Shown piece by piece: positions 1 through 5,990 of a stretch of DNA of 8,658 nucleotides; within the stretch, counting starts at the first letter, position 1, and each line of letters starts with the position of its first letter. The position numbers and the translations under genes were made by a program. The notes below the pieces were generated by a model, which worked only from the letters and a program-made list of their open reading frames with translations, searched no databases and had not been told where the DNA came from. The DNA is taken from assembly GCA_001629235.1 (NCBI GenBank), contig LUSA01000043.1, forward strand, positions 1 through 8,658. The letters run 5' to 3'. This stretch comes from Marine group II euryarchaeote REDSEA-S43_B8 (GTDB lineage Archaea; Thermoplasmatota; Poseidoniia; Poseidoniales; Thalassarchaeaceae).

Positions 1-248
1 TCGGACAGATGGTCCCTGAAACCAGAAGTGCTGAGTTCTTCGGATTCTTCGGATTCTTCGGCAAGGTGGCTGCATTGATCGGGCCGTTCATATACGCTAC
101 AATGACTCTGATGTTTGATAGCAGGGTAGGCGTCCTAAGTGTCGGACTTTTGATTCTAATCGGGGCATTGATGATGCGATTCGTTGACGTTGAGGCTGGA
201 AGAGCCGATGCCCGTGCAGAAGACGCTAGGAACCGTGGATTCGCCTGA
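1..248 (+). CDS. MFS transporter, UMF1/Atg22-like, C-terminal fragment
   Basis: The reading frame is open from the left edge (first full codon at position 3) to the TGA at 246-248, so only about the last 82 residues are present and the start lies outside the window. The visible part begins with a GQMVPETRSAEFFGFFGFFGK-like stretch. This resembles the conserved cytoplasmic loop of UMF1/Atg22-type major facilitator proteins, where a proline-rich turn and an 'AEFFGF' motif precede the next membrane helix. Two hydrophobic segments follow (roughly AALIGPFIYATMTLMF and VGVLSVGLLILIGALMMRFV), then a short charged cytoplasmic tail rich in Arg, Asp and Glu. The family consists of membrane permeases; the substrate cannot be told from this fragment. 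The ATG at position 9 is internal to the protein. The stop abuts the stop of the convergent HMG-CoA reductase with no bases between. Family placement rests on one motif from memory. Confidence 0.7.
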   Translation, partial: GQMVPETRSAEFFGFFGFFGKVAALIGPFIYATMTLMFDSRVGVLSVGLLILIGALMMRFVDVEAGRADARAEDARNRGFA

Positions 249-1568
249 TTACTCGGCTCGTATCTCTTCTAGGGCCTCAATCACCGAGGCTTGGGTGATT
301 CTGCCACCCCTCTCTCTGAGCATGGATGCCACCCTGTCGACCTCTTCGCCCTCAGCCCCCGCTGTGACCGCCATGTTCCTGACGTGCAGCTTCATGTGGC
401 CTGCTTGGATTCCCACTGTAGCCAGGGCACGCAGAGCTCCGAGGTTCTGGGCGAGCCCAGATGCCGCCATCACCTTGGCCAGCTCGTCCGCGCTCTCGAC
501 CCCTAGGAGTGCGACGTTCGCCTGCGCGGCGGGGTGGACCCTTACAGCCCCCCCAACCAGGCCAACTGCCATTGGGAGCTCGATTGACCCAACCAGATTG
601 CCCCCTTCGTCCTTGGACCACTTGGTTAGGGAGCCATACGTCCTCTCGTGAGAGGCATAGCTGTGCGCACCCGACTCTATAGCCCTCCAGTCCTGACCAC
701 AGGCTAGGGCCACTGAGGAAATTGCATTCATGATGCCCTTGTTGTGCGTTGTCGCCCTGAAGGGGTCCGCCTCAGCGAAGTGGTAAGCCTGAATCACTCC
801 CTCGATCACTTCTGCGCCCTTCACGGCATTATCTCCCCTGTCTGACATCTCCTCGGGAGTGAATACGGCACTGACCCTGGCAAGCCGTAGGACTGCCAGA
901 TTGCTGATTATCCTCAGTATCACGGTCCCTCCGGTTATCTCCTCCACCTTTGGGGCGATGGTCTCCGCCATCGTATTGACAGCATTTGCACCCATGGCAT
1001 CCCTGCAGTCTACGTGAATATGCACGATTACCATCGGTCCTGAGCCCGTTTCGATGACTCTGGCATCTAGGTCCTTGCAACCACCACCGAACTTGACCAG
1101 TATCGGATCAACCTCGTTGCAACTAGAAACCAACTCTTCCTTGGCCGAAATGATCGAGTCCCTTGCTCCTTGCGGATCGTCGCACCCCACGACCTGAATC
1201 TGCCCGATCATCACTGGATCATCGTTGTCCGACTTGAATCCCCCATTTGCAAGGCACCTCTTCGCCATGTTGCTCGCAGCAGCTACGACACTCGGCTCCT
1301 CCAGTACGAACGGTATTGCGTAGTGTGAACCGTCAACAACGAAGTTAGTTGCAACCCCTATTGGTAGGGAGTAAGTCCCTACGACGTTCTCGATCATCCT
1401 GTCTGCGGACTCCTCATCCAACTCTCCTGTTCGGGCCCAGGCCTCGACCTGCTCCTCGCTCAATTCTGCTATCTCTGCGAGCAGCTCTCTCCTCTCAGAA
1501 ACTGATAGTTTGTAGAACCCTCCGATGCGACTGTTCTCTATTGGCATAGTACTCAATCGCAGAGACAT
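249..1568 (-). CDS. Hydroxymethylglutaryl-CoA reductase, class II
   Basis: This enzyme reduces HMG-CoA to mevalonate with NAD(P)H, the committed step toward the isoprenoid chains of archaeal membrane lipids. It is 439 residues long and collinear with the soluble class II enzyme of Pseudomonas mevalonii (428 residues). Visible motifs are MIENVVGT (58-65), EEPSVVAAAS (90-99, catalytic Glu91), the nucleotide-binding DAMGAN (190-195), THNKGIMN (274-281, catalytic Lys277), the catalytic Asp293 in GQDWR, and GHMKLH with catalytic His391. There is no membrane anchor. The start used is the outer ATG at 1568. A second in-frame ATG at 1547 (MPIENSRIGGFYKL) matches the N-terminus of the bacterial enzyme better and may be the true start; neither has a clear Shine-Dalgarno site. 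The gene is divergent from the Orc-like AAA+ gene, and the CGTTAA array lies just upstream, overlapping the region where its promoter must be. The class II form in archaea is usually explained by transfer from bacteria (family knowledge). Confidence 0.96.
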   Translation of the reverse strand: MSLRLSTMPIENSRIGGFYKLSVSERRELLAEIAELSEEQVEAWARTGELDEESADRMIENVVGTYSLPIGVATNFVVDGSHYAIPFVLEEPSVVAAASNMAKRCLANGGFKSDNDDPVMIGQIQVVGCDDPQGARDSIISAKEELVSSCNEVDPILVKFGGGCKDLDARVIETGSGPMVIVHIHVDCRDAMGANAVNTMAETIAPKVEEITGGTVILRIISNLAVLRLARVSAVFTPEEMSDRGDNAVKGAEVIEGVIQAYHFAEADPFRATTHNKGIMNAISSVALACGQDWRAIESGAHSYASHERTYGSLTKWSKDEGGNLVGSIELPMAVGLVGGAVRVHPAAQANVALLGVESADELAKVMAASGLAQNLGALRALATVGIQAGHMKLHVRNMAVTAGAEGEEVDRVASMLRERGGRITQASVIEALEEIRAE

Positions 1569-1615
1569 GGCAACGGGCTTCTAACCTTTTTCGAGTCGAT
1601 GGCACTCCAAAAAAG

Positions 1616-1751
1616 CGTTAATTTGGCCGTTAACGCTTCGTTAACGCTTCGTTAAACCGTTAAGAATGCGTTAATCCAATGTGAATGGAAATTGACTACT
1701 GCTGAGAAATTTCATGGTAAAGTTATCCGGATTTCCAAATTGACCCGTTAA
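1616..1751. repeat. Array of seven CGTTAA hexamers (candidate operator or origin boxes)
   Basis: CGTTAA begins at 1616, 1628, 1639, 1650, 1658, 1669 and 1746. The first six lie within 59 bp with start-to-start steps of 12, 11, 11, 8 and 11 bp, close to one helical turn. Two adjacent units are identical 11-mers, CGTTAACGCTT (1628-1638 and 1639-1649), and each contains the palindrome CGTTAACG. The first hexamer is flanked by a CCAAA/TTTGG inverted pair (1607-1611, 1622-1626). Further right, GACCCGT occurs at 1742-1748 and again at 1764-1770, 22 bp apart, each followed by AATT or TAATT. The array sits in the divergent gap between HMG-CoA reductase and the Orc-like AAA+/winged-helix gene. It does not resemble the known euryarchaeal ORB consensus as I remember it. 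A cooperative protein-binding site is the natural reading; which protein binds is unknown. Confidence 0.85.
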
Positions 1752-1781
1752 TTCGAACTGTGAGACCCGTAATTATGCGTG

Positions 1782-1790
1782 AATATTAAG
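1782..1790 (+). promoter_or_regulatory. Candidate TATA box of the Orc-like AAA+ gene
   Basis: AATATTAAG is AT-rich in a mixed-composition context and is centred about 29 bp before the ATG at 1815. This is the spacing expected for an archaeal TATA box driving a leaderless transcript. It is the main reason for preferring 1815 over the upstream in-frame GTG at 1779, which would place this element inside the coding region. GTTAATTC at 1747-1754 could play the same role for the GTG start, so the call is tentative. Confidence 0.4.
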
Positions 1791-1814
1791 AATCCCAGAT
1801 GTGCCTGCTCGGCT

Positions 1815-3524
1815 ATGGTAGTCAGGAGGGTTTCATCATTGGACATCCCTACTCTCAGAGGCAACCCCTTCGACTCCAGGCCCATTGAGAGGAATCGTGC
1901 GAGCGAGATAGTGGGGCGACAGGAAATTCTGATTCGATGGAAGGAGCACATGCACTCCCAGTCCCCACGGCTAATCCTACTTTCTGGGGAGAGGGGGTCG
2001 GGAAGGACTTCACTGATCAATGCCATTTCGTCACAGACCAACGAACGCTTCATTGGTACGTATTGGCATAGCGAGGATCCCCTAAATTGTGCTCTGGACG
2101 AACTTGCGATCACATTCTGCGGTTACGAGATTCCCCCAACCATGCACCAAAAGGTGGAGAGGGTGGTGGAGACTCTAGACTCGGGCTCGGGACCCCTCCC
2201 TCTCGTCGCCCTCGACTACCCTGCTCATGTTGATGTATCGACATTCCTGCCATTGATTGTCCCCATCCTTCTTCGTTTCAGGGCACTGGTCATCATCTCT
2301 CTTTCCAATTCTCAACTGGCTTCTCTAGATGAAGGAGTAAGGGAGCTTTTCGACGAATACGCCACAATTGCTCCCTTCTCGAATGATCAGATCCAAACTC
2401 TCTGCAATAGCAGAATAAGAAAAATGTCTCCGGAGAAGTGGAACATCAATGAGGAACTCCTGGAAGCTATCTCGTCTAGGACCGGGGGAAATGCAAGATC
2501 GGTAGTCAGCCTGCTAAGGGACCTAGTGGATGAGAGGAGGAATATGGGCAAGGAGGGGACTCTCGAATCTCTAACTAGTTGGAATCCTCCAGAAATCAAC
2601 GATACGGGTGAAAGTCCCGTCGATGAATCAGTCCGAGAGGATATTCTAGAGGAACCTGAAAATAGAGAAAAGCAGGTAGAAGAGCAGAGTAGTAAATCAG
2701 TTTTCGATTTCGAGCCTTTGGAGGTCGAAGAGCAAATAGAACAAGATACAATCGAAGAAGAAGATTGGGATGTAGAGCCCGATGACATGTGGGAAGAAGA
2801 GGAATCTGAGGATATCGAGGGCCTCGAAGAAGATATCGAAGTAGCCGATCCTCCTCAATTAGCTGACGATCTGGGAAATACATCAGATTGGTCAATGGAT
2901 GATGGTACTGCGCTTTCGATGGAGGCCGGAACAGAGCCTCCTCAGCGAGACTCAACCAGGGGTTTCTTTGGACTTGTTAGTAGATCTAGAATAACTAATG
3001 ACGAAATGCCAACTGGACCAGACGACTCCGTTCCTGTACGGGATGCCGATTTAGAGGGTCCACCTCAATCTCCAGAAAGTGTGCAAAAATCCTCAAAAGA
3101 TCCAGTTATTGATGAATACCGAATGTCTGTGAATACCGACGACCCCCGATTGGAGGAGAAACAGGTATTGTTCTCGGAGGGGGAGCTATGGACGGTCGAC
3201 TCAGAATTGGAGGATACTCTGCCAGAAATCCAAGAAGATGATGACTTCGAGCCTGAAGAGGATCTCCCAGAAGCGGAGATCGCACATCAAAATGAAGTGG
3301 AAGAGACGAATGACGCGGAGAGGCTCATAGTTTCCATAGCCTCATCTAGGGAGATATCTCCCTCCGACGCTGAGATTCAAGCCCGCCTGGAGGTCGGAAG
3401 ACCCCGTCTTTCACAGATATACAATTCTCTTCACAAATCCGGAATCCTAGCAGTTAGGAAGCAAGGGAGGAGTCGACTATTCAAGATTAGCGAGGCTGCG
3501 GGAGAGCTTCTAAGGGCGGGGTGA
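1815..3524 (+). CDS. Orc/Cdc6-like degenerate AAA+ protein with acidic linker and C-terminal winged helix
   Basis: I do not recognise a named family for this 569-residue protein. Residues 17-240 look like the AAA+ core of an Orc1/Cdc6-type ATPase: NPFDSRPIE and EIVGRQE at the start, a P-loop-like GERGSGRTS (58-66), a Walker B-like LPLVALDYP (128-136), and a sensor-2-like GGNARSVVSLLRDL (224-237). The P-loop lysine is Arg64 and the Walker B acidic pair is reduced to Asp134 followed by Tyr, so ATP hydrolysis is doubtful. Residues about 255-500 form a low-complexity linker very rich in Glu and Asp. Residues about 500-565 form a winged helix, with a recognition-helix-like GRPRLSQIYNSLHKSG and a basic wing AVRKQGRSRLFKIS. 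Together these suggest a DNA-binding regulator or initiator-like factor that may bind nucleotide without turnover. The start is the ATG at 1815; an in-frame GTG at 1779 would add 12 residues. DUF357 follows two bases after its stop, suggesting co-transcription. Confidence 0.85.
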   Translation: MVVRRVSSLDIPTLRGNPFDSRPIERNRASEIVGRQEILIRWKEHMHSQSPRLILLSGERGSGRTSLINAISSQTNERFIGTYWHSEDPLNCALDELAITFCGYEIPPTMHQKVERVVETLDSGSGPLPLVALDYPAHVDVSTFLPLIVPILLRFRALVIISLSNSQLASLDEGVRELFDEYATIAPFSNDQIQTLCNSRIRKMSPEKWNINEELLEAISSRTGGNARSVVSLLRDLVDERRNMGKEGTLESLTSWNPPEINDTGESPVDESVREDILEEPENREKQVEEQSSKSVFDFEPLEVEEQIEQDTIEEEDWDVEPDDMWEEEESEDIEGLEEDIEVADPPQLADDLGNTSDWSMDDGTALSMEAGTEPPQRDSTRGFFGLVSRSRITNDEMPTGPDDSVPVRDADLEGPPQSPESVQKSSKDPVIDEYRMSVNTDDPRLEEKQVLFSEGELWTVDSELEDTLPEIQEDDDFEPEEDLPEAEIAHQNEVEETNDAERLIVSIASSREISPSDAEIQARLEVGRPRLSQIYNSLHKSGILAVRKQGRSRLFKISEAAGELLRAG

Positions 3525-3526
3525 AG

Positions 3527-3814
3527 ATGTCAGAGACCATCACACACGAGAGGATTGAGAGGTACCTCTCACTAACTGCAGAGGCTAGGGAGAAGGCAAC
3601 ACCCATCACCTCAAACAAACTGGATCAAGACAGGCTAGAAGACATGCTTCGCATGTGCGATGACTATACTCGAGATGCCAGGCATTTTGCATCCGAGGGG
3701 GATCTAGTCAGCTCATTCGGGGCGATAAATTACGCTCATGCATGGCTAGATGCGGCAGTCAGAATCGGCTTTCTCGACGGGCATGGTGATGATAGGCTAT
3801 TCACACTGCCCTAG
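3527..3814 (+). CDS. DUF357 family protein
   Basis: This small (95-residue) soluble, largely helical protein fits the archaeal DUF357 family. The diagnostic part is the C-terminal helix pair, with ARHFASEGDLVSSFGAINYA (51-70) followed by HAWLDAAVRIGFLDG (71-85). The N-terminal segment has ITHERIERYLSLTAEARE. The biochemical role of the family is unknown to me. The ATG at 3527 is used; a GTG two codons earlier (3521) overlaps the stop of the preceding gene by four bases (GTGA) and is an alternative. A GGGGTGA Shine-Dalgarno-like stretch at 3518-3524 straddles the upstream stop, so translation is probably coupled to the AAA+ gene. Its TAG stop (3812-3814) overlaps the TAG stop of the convergent PIN gene within the palindrome CTAG. 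Confidence 0.85.
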   Translation: MSETITHERIERYLSLTAEAREKATPITSNKLDQDRLEDMLRMCDDYTRDARHFASEGDLVSSFGAINYAHAWLDAAVRIGFLDGHGDDRLFTLP

Positions 3815-4173
3815 GCCTCTACCAGTCGCAAAGATGGCCCCGAAGTGACTTCGATAAATGAGCACCCGCTTTCCAACAGCTTTCTCTTCAGGCCCCTGTC
3901 AACCGTCAACACGGGCCACCCCATCTCAACCGAAATCTCCACCAGGTTTGTATCGGTATGCCCCTCCTCCGATTTTACGAACTCGGCTCTGGAGTAGAGG
4001 AGATCCAGAAGAAGCCCTCCTCTGCTGCCAGCGAGAGAATCCAACTCCCTCCTTACGGAATCCGTGACCTTCAGCTCGGCCCCCCCTATCGTCTCGTTCA
4101 GAGAAATGTCCAGATTCAGGCCTGCATCGACCAGAGAAACCCAGCCACAGGCATCTACTAGGACGCCTACCAT
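3811..4173 (-). CDS. PIN-domain protein, Fcf1/VapC-like putative ribonuclease
   Basis: This 120-residue protein spans one PIN domain, the metal-dependent nuclease fold of Fcf1/Utp24, Nob1 and VapC. The expected acidic residues are visible: Asp7 in GVLVDACGW, Glu43 in DSVRRELDSL, Asp74 in GHTDTNLVEI and Asp92 in VLTVDRGLKRKLLESG. It lies four bases downstream of the aIF2-gamma stop, and a stand-alone PIN protein next to S6e and aIF2-gamma is a recurrent archaeal arrangement. A role in rRNA processing or translation quality control is therefore likelier than a toxin, and no antitoxin-like gene adjoins it. The ATG at 4173 is chosen because MVGVLVD is a typical PIN start and a GGGCTGA element lies four bases before it. 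An ATG at 4197 would add eight residues and overlap aIF2-gamma. Confidence 0.85.
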   Translation of the reverse strand: MVGVLVDACGWVSLVDAGLNLDISLNETIGGAELKVTDSVRRELDSLAGSRGGLLLDLLYSRAEFVKSEEGHTDTNLVEISVEMGWPVLTVDRGLKRKLLESGCSFIEVTSGPSLRLVEA

Positions 4174-4177
4174 GGAA

Positions 4178-5419
4178 TCAGCCCGAGATAGTCCCATGTC
4201 CGATTAGCCGCCATCTGGACCCGACCCTTCTTGACAGGGTGATCCTGCTTCCCTCCTTGGCACAAATCGGTAGCCTGAGGGCCAGCTTCGCCTTCTTGCC
4301 CTTGATATTGGCCACAGTGCCAACGCTCGTCGCAGTGGCAGAGTTTACCATCAGCATCTCATTGGGCTGCAGAGGCCTGATGCCACCTTCGACATCGTCT
4401 CCTGAAACCATCTTCTCCAATAGTTCCAGGTCCAGGCTCAGCTCCTCCCATATCGGGGGCAACTCCCCCTCTCTGGCCATTACCTGGCCGGAGAGGTCGT
4501 CGGCCTTCGTCGCAAGGGGGTCGAGTGGCGTGGAAACCCCGCAAAGGCCCCCTGCAAAAGCAGTCTTCAGGTCGCTACCGCCACCCTGGATCCCCTCTAT
4601 GGTGGTCTTGAGTGGCTCCCAGCGGGTCTTCCCTCCCTCCTGGATTCTCCTACCAGGTGCTATTAGGATGCTATCTCCTACGCTGAAGGAACCCTCAACA
4701 ATGCTCCCACCGATCACTCCACCTCTGATTTCTGTCGGCCTAGAGCCAGGCCTATTGACGTCGAAGGAACGAGCAACGTACATCAGGCCGCTCTCGTCCT
4801 CGGTCCTGTCTGGAGTGGGGATGGTCTTCTCTATCGTCTCGATGAGGATATCAAGATTCACGTCGTGATGCGCAGAGACGGGAATTATCGGGGCATCCTC
4901 GGCTATCGTTCCGCTCACGAAGTCCTTGATCTCGTTGTATGACTCTATCGCCCTCTCCTTGCTGACTATGTCTATCTTGTTCTGCACTACGACTATGTTC
5001 TCTATCCCTGCTATCTCGAGAGCAGCCAAGTGCTCCTTGGTCTGCGGTTGCGGGCACTTCTCGGTTGCTGCTACCAATAGAAGAGCGCCATCCATAATCG
5101 AAGCACCTGAAATCATCACTGCCATCAGGGTCTCGTGTCCAGGGGCATCCACGAACGAAACAACCCTCAGGAGGTCGCCCTCGCCCTTGTCACCTTCTGG
5201 ATGCTTGCCCTTGGCGTAGTGTTCTCCCTCCTTGGTCACGTGGAAAGAGGTATCCGCGTATCCTAGTTTGATACTGATTCCCCTCTTCCTTTCCTCGGAG
5301 TGGGTGTCCGTCCAGGTCCCCGAAAGAGCCTGCGTGAGAGTCGTCTTCCCATGGTCGACGTGCCCAACCATGCCGATATTGACTTCGGGCTGCTTGCTTT
5401 TCGATTTAGACAGCTTCAA
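4178..5419 (-). CDS. eif2g: Translation initiation factor aIF2 subunit gamma
   Basis: This is the GTPase core of heterotrimeric aIF2, which brings initiator Met-tRNA to the small ribosomal subunit. It is 413 residues, the normal family length. The G domain shows G1 GHVDHGKT (19-26), a switch I region ERKRGISIKLGYAD (43-56), G3 DAPGH (91-95), CPQPQTKEH (122-130), G4 NKID (147-150) and G5 VSAHHDVN (181-188). Two beta-barrel domains follow, including VARSFDVNRPGS (215-226), GGVIGGSI (233-240) and the C-terminal RLPICAKEGSRITLSRR. Two oddities stand out. The segment between switch I and G3 (about 57-86), where the archaeal factor usually carries a four-cysteine zinc knuckle, contains no cysteine. 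And there is no ATG or GTG start: the frame is closed by TGA just before a TTG at 5419, and the next in-frame ATG is inside the G domain. It lies 12 bases downstream of rpS6e and is evidently co-transcribed with it. Confidence 0.97.
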   Translation of the reverse strand: MKLSKSKSKQPEVNIGMVGHVDHGKTTLTQALSGTWTDTHSEERKRGISIKLGYADTSFHVTKEGEHYAKGKHPEGDKGEGDLLRVVSFVDAPGHETLMAVMISGASIMDGALLLVAATEKCPQPQTKEHLAALEIAGIENIVVVQNKIDIVSKERAIESYNEIKDFVSGTIAEDAPIIPVSAHHDVNLDILIETIEKTIPTPDRTEDESGLMYVARSFDVNRPGSRPTEIRGGVIGGSIVEGSFSVGDSILIAPGRRIQEGGKTRWEPLKTTIEGIQGGGSDLKTAFAGGLCGVSTPLDPLATKADDLSGQVMAREGELPPIWEELSLDLELLEKMVSGDDVEGGIRPLQPNEMLMVNSATATSVGTVANIKGKKAKLALRLPICAKEGSRITLSRRVGSRWRLIGHGTISG

Positions 5420-5426
5420 TCACCCC
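5420..5426 (-). promoter_or_regulatory. Shine-Dalgarno-like GGGGTGA before the non-AUG start of aIF2-gamma
   Basis: On the minus strand GGGGTGA (5426-5420) is immediately followed by TTG (5419-5417), with zero spacing, and six bases later by an in-frame CTG (5413-5411). The TGA of this element is also an in-frame stop, so translation cannot start further upstream. The spacing fits CTG better than TTG, but CTG starts are rare; which codon is used is undecided. Confidence 0.5.
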
Positions 5427-5431
5427 AGTCG

Positions 5432-5923
5432 TCACTCCTCTTCACCAGAGGACTGTTCGACTGCGGCTTCCTCTCCACCAATGATGGCGGCTAGAGAGCC
5501 CTTTCCAGATTCTACTACCTTGAGGTTAATCTGGCGCGTGTCTTGGCTGATTACGTTGCCCCTTAGATTCCTTCTTCTCCTCAGGCCGTCGTACTTGTAT
5601 CGGTACTCCTTGCTGTTCTTGTTCACGAACTTCTTCCCCTTGTATCCTATTCCGGCTGTGATAAGTACTGACTTGACTCCCGATCCATCCAAGTCTGGCC
5701 TCATCGGTCTCCCAGTGATATCCGAACCTCCGGTTATCTCCAGTTTGTAGCCATTCAGGACGATTTCACCGTCTCCTACGAACATTCCGTCCACAGAATC
5801 CCCTATCTTCTTTCCAAGGAAGTGGTTGTAGTTAGCCCCTGTGATGTCCAGCGCGTAGGATTTGCCGCCAGAGTCGGGATTGGTGTCGTTCACCACTGCC
5901 TTGAAGGACTGCTCACCTGCCAT
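5432..5923 (-). CDS. rps6e: Ribosomal protein S6e (eS6)
   Basis: A small-subunit ribosomal protein, 163 residues from the chosen start. The core signature is clear: SYALDITGANYNHFLGKKIG (22-41), NGYKLEITGGSDITGRPMRP (57-76), GVKSVLITAGIGYKG (82-96), the basic LRRRRNLRGNVISQDT (114-129) and QINLKVVESGKG (131-142). The last 20 or so residues form an acidic tail ending SSGEEE, making it longer than the roughly 125-residue S6e I recall from Thermococcales. The ATG at 5923 is chosen over one at 6028 because it has a good Shine-Dalgarno site (AAGGTGA, four-base spacer), places MAGEQSFKAVVND at the family N-terminus, and avoids overlap with orc1. It heads the S6e, aIF2-gamma, PIN series and probably also receives transcription from orc1. 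Confidence 0.96.
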   Translation of the reverse strand: MAGEQSFKAVVNDTNPDSGGKSYALDITGANYNHFLGKKIGDSVDGMFVGDGEIVLNGYKLEITGGSDITGRPMRPDLDGSGVKSVLITAGIGYKGKKFVNKNSKEYRYKYDGLRRRRNLRGNVISQDTRQINLKVVESGKGSLAAIIGGEEAAVEQSSGEEE

Positions 5924-5927
5924 TTGG

Positions 5928-5934
5928 TCACCTT
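5928..5934 (-). promoter_or_regulatory. Ribosome binding site of rpS6e
   Basis: AAGGTGA on the minus strand matches the archaeal Shine-Dalgarno consensus and is separated by CCAA from the ATG at 5923. It decides the start of S6e, removing 35 upstream in-frame residues that would overlap the end of orc1. Confidence 0.7.
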
Positions 5935-5959
5935 GGACGGCATCCCGACATAAGCCCCC

Positions 5960-5965
5960 TATAAG
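5960..5965 (-). promoter_or_regulatory. Candidate TATA box for rpS6e
   Basis: CTCTTATAG on the minus strand (TTATAG at 5965-5960) lies in the 67-base gap between orc1 and rpS6e, ending 37 bases before the S6e start. A transcript starting about 25 bases downstream would have a leader of roughly a dozen bases including the AAGGTGA site. A single short AT-rich match, so tentative. Confidence 0.35.
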
Positions 5966-5990
5966 AGCGGTTCGGAGTCTTACGGTTCCT

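Noticed and set aside
1616..1751. CRISPR array
   Set aside because: The repeated unit is only 6-11 bp with no spacers of regular length and no cas genes nearby.
2940..2990. PIP box (PCNA-binding motif) around QRDSTRGFFG in the AAA+ protein linker
   Set aside because: The spacing from Gln to the Phe pair is one residue too long and the required hydrophobic residue is missing.
3811..4173. Toxin-antitoxin module (VapC-like PIN protein)
   Set aside because: There is no small antitoxin gene beside it; the neighbours are aIF2-gamma and a convergent DUF357 gene, fitting the conserved translation cluster.
4239..4868. Long plus-strand frame of 209 codons opposite aIF2-gamma
   Set aside because: It is antisense to a highly conserved gene, is rich in Ser, Pro and Leu as expected of a shadow frame, and shows no motif.
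5232..5750. Plus-strand frame of 172 codons across the S6e/aIF2-gamma junction
   Set aside because: It is antisense to two certain genes, including the aIF2-gamma P-loop region, and has no recognisable protein features.
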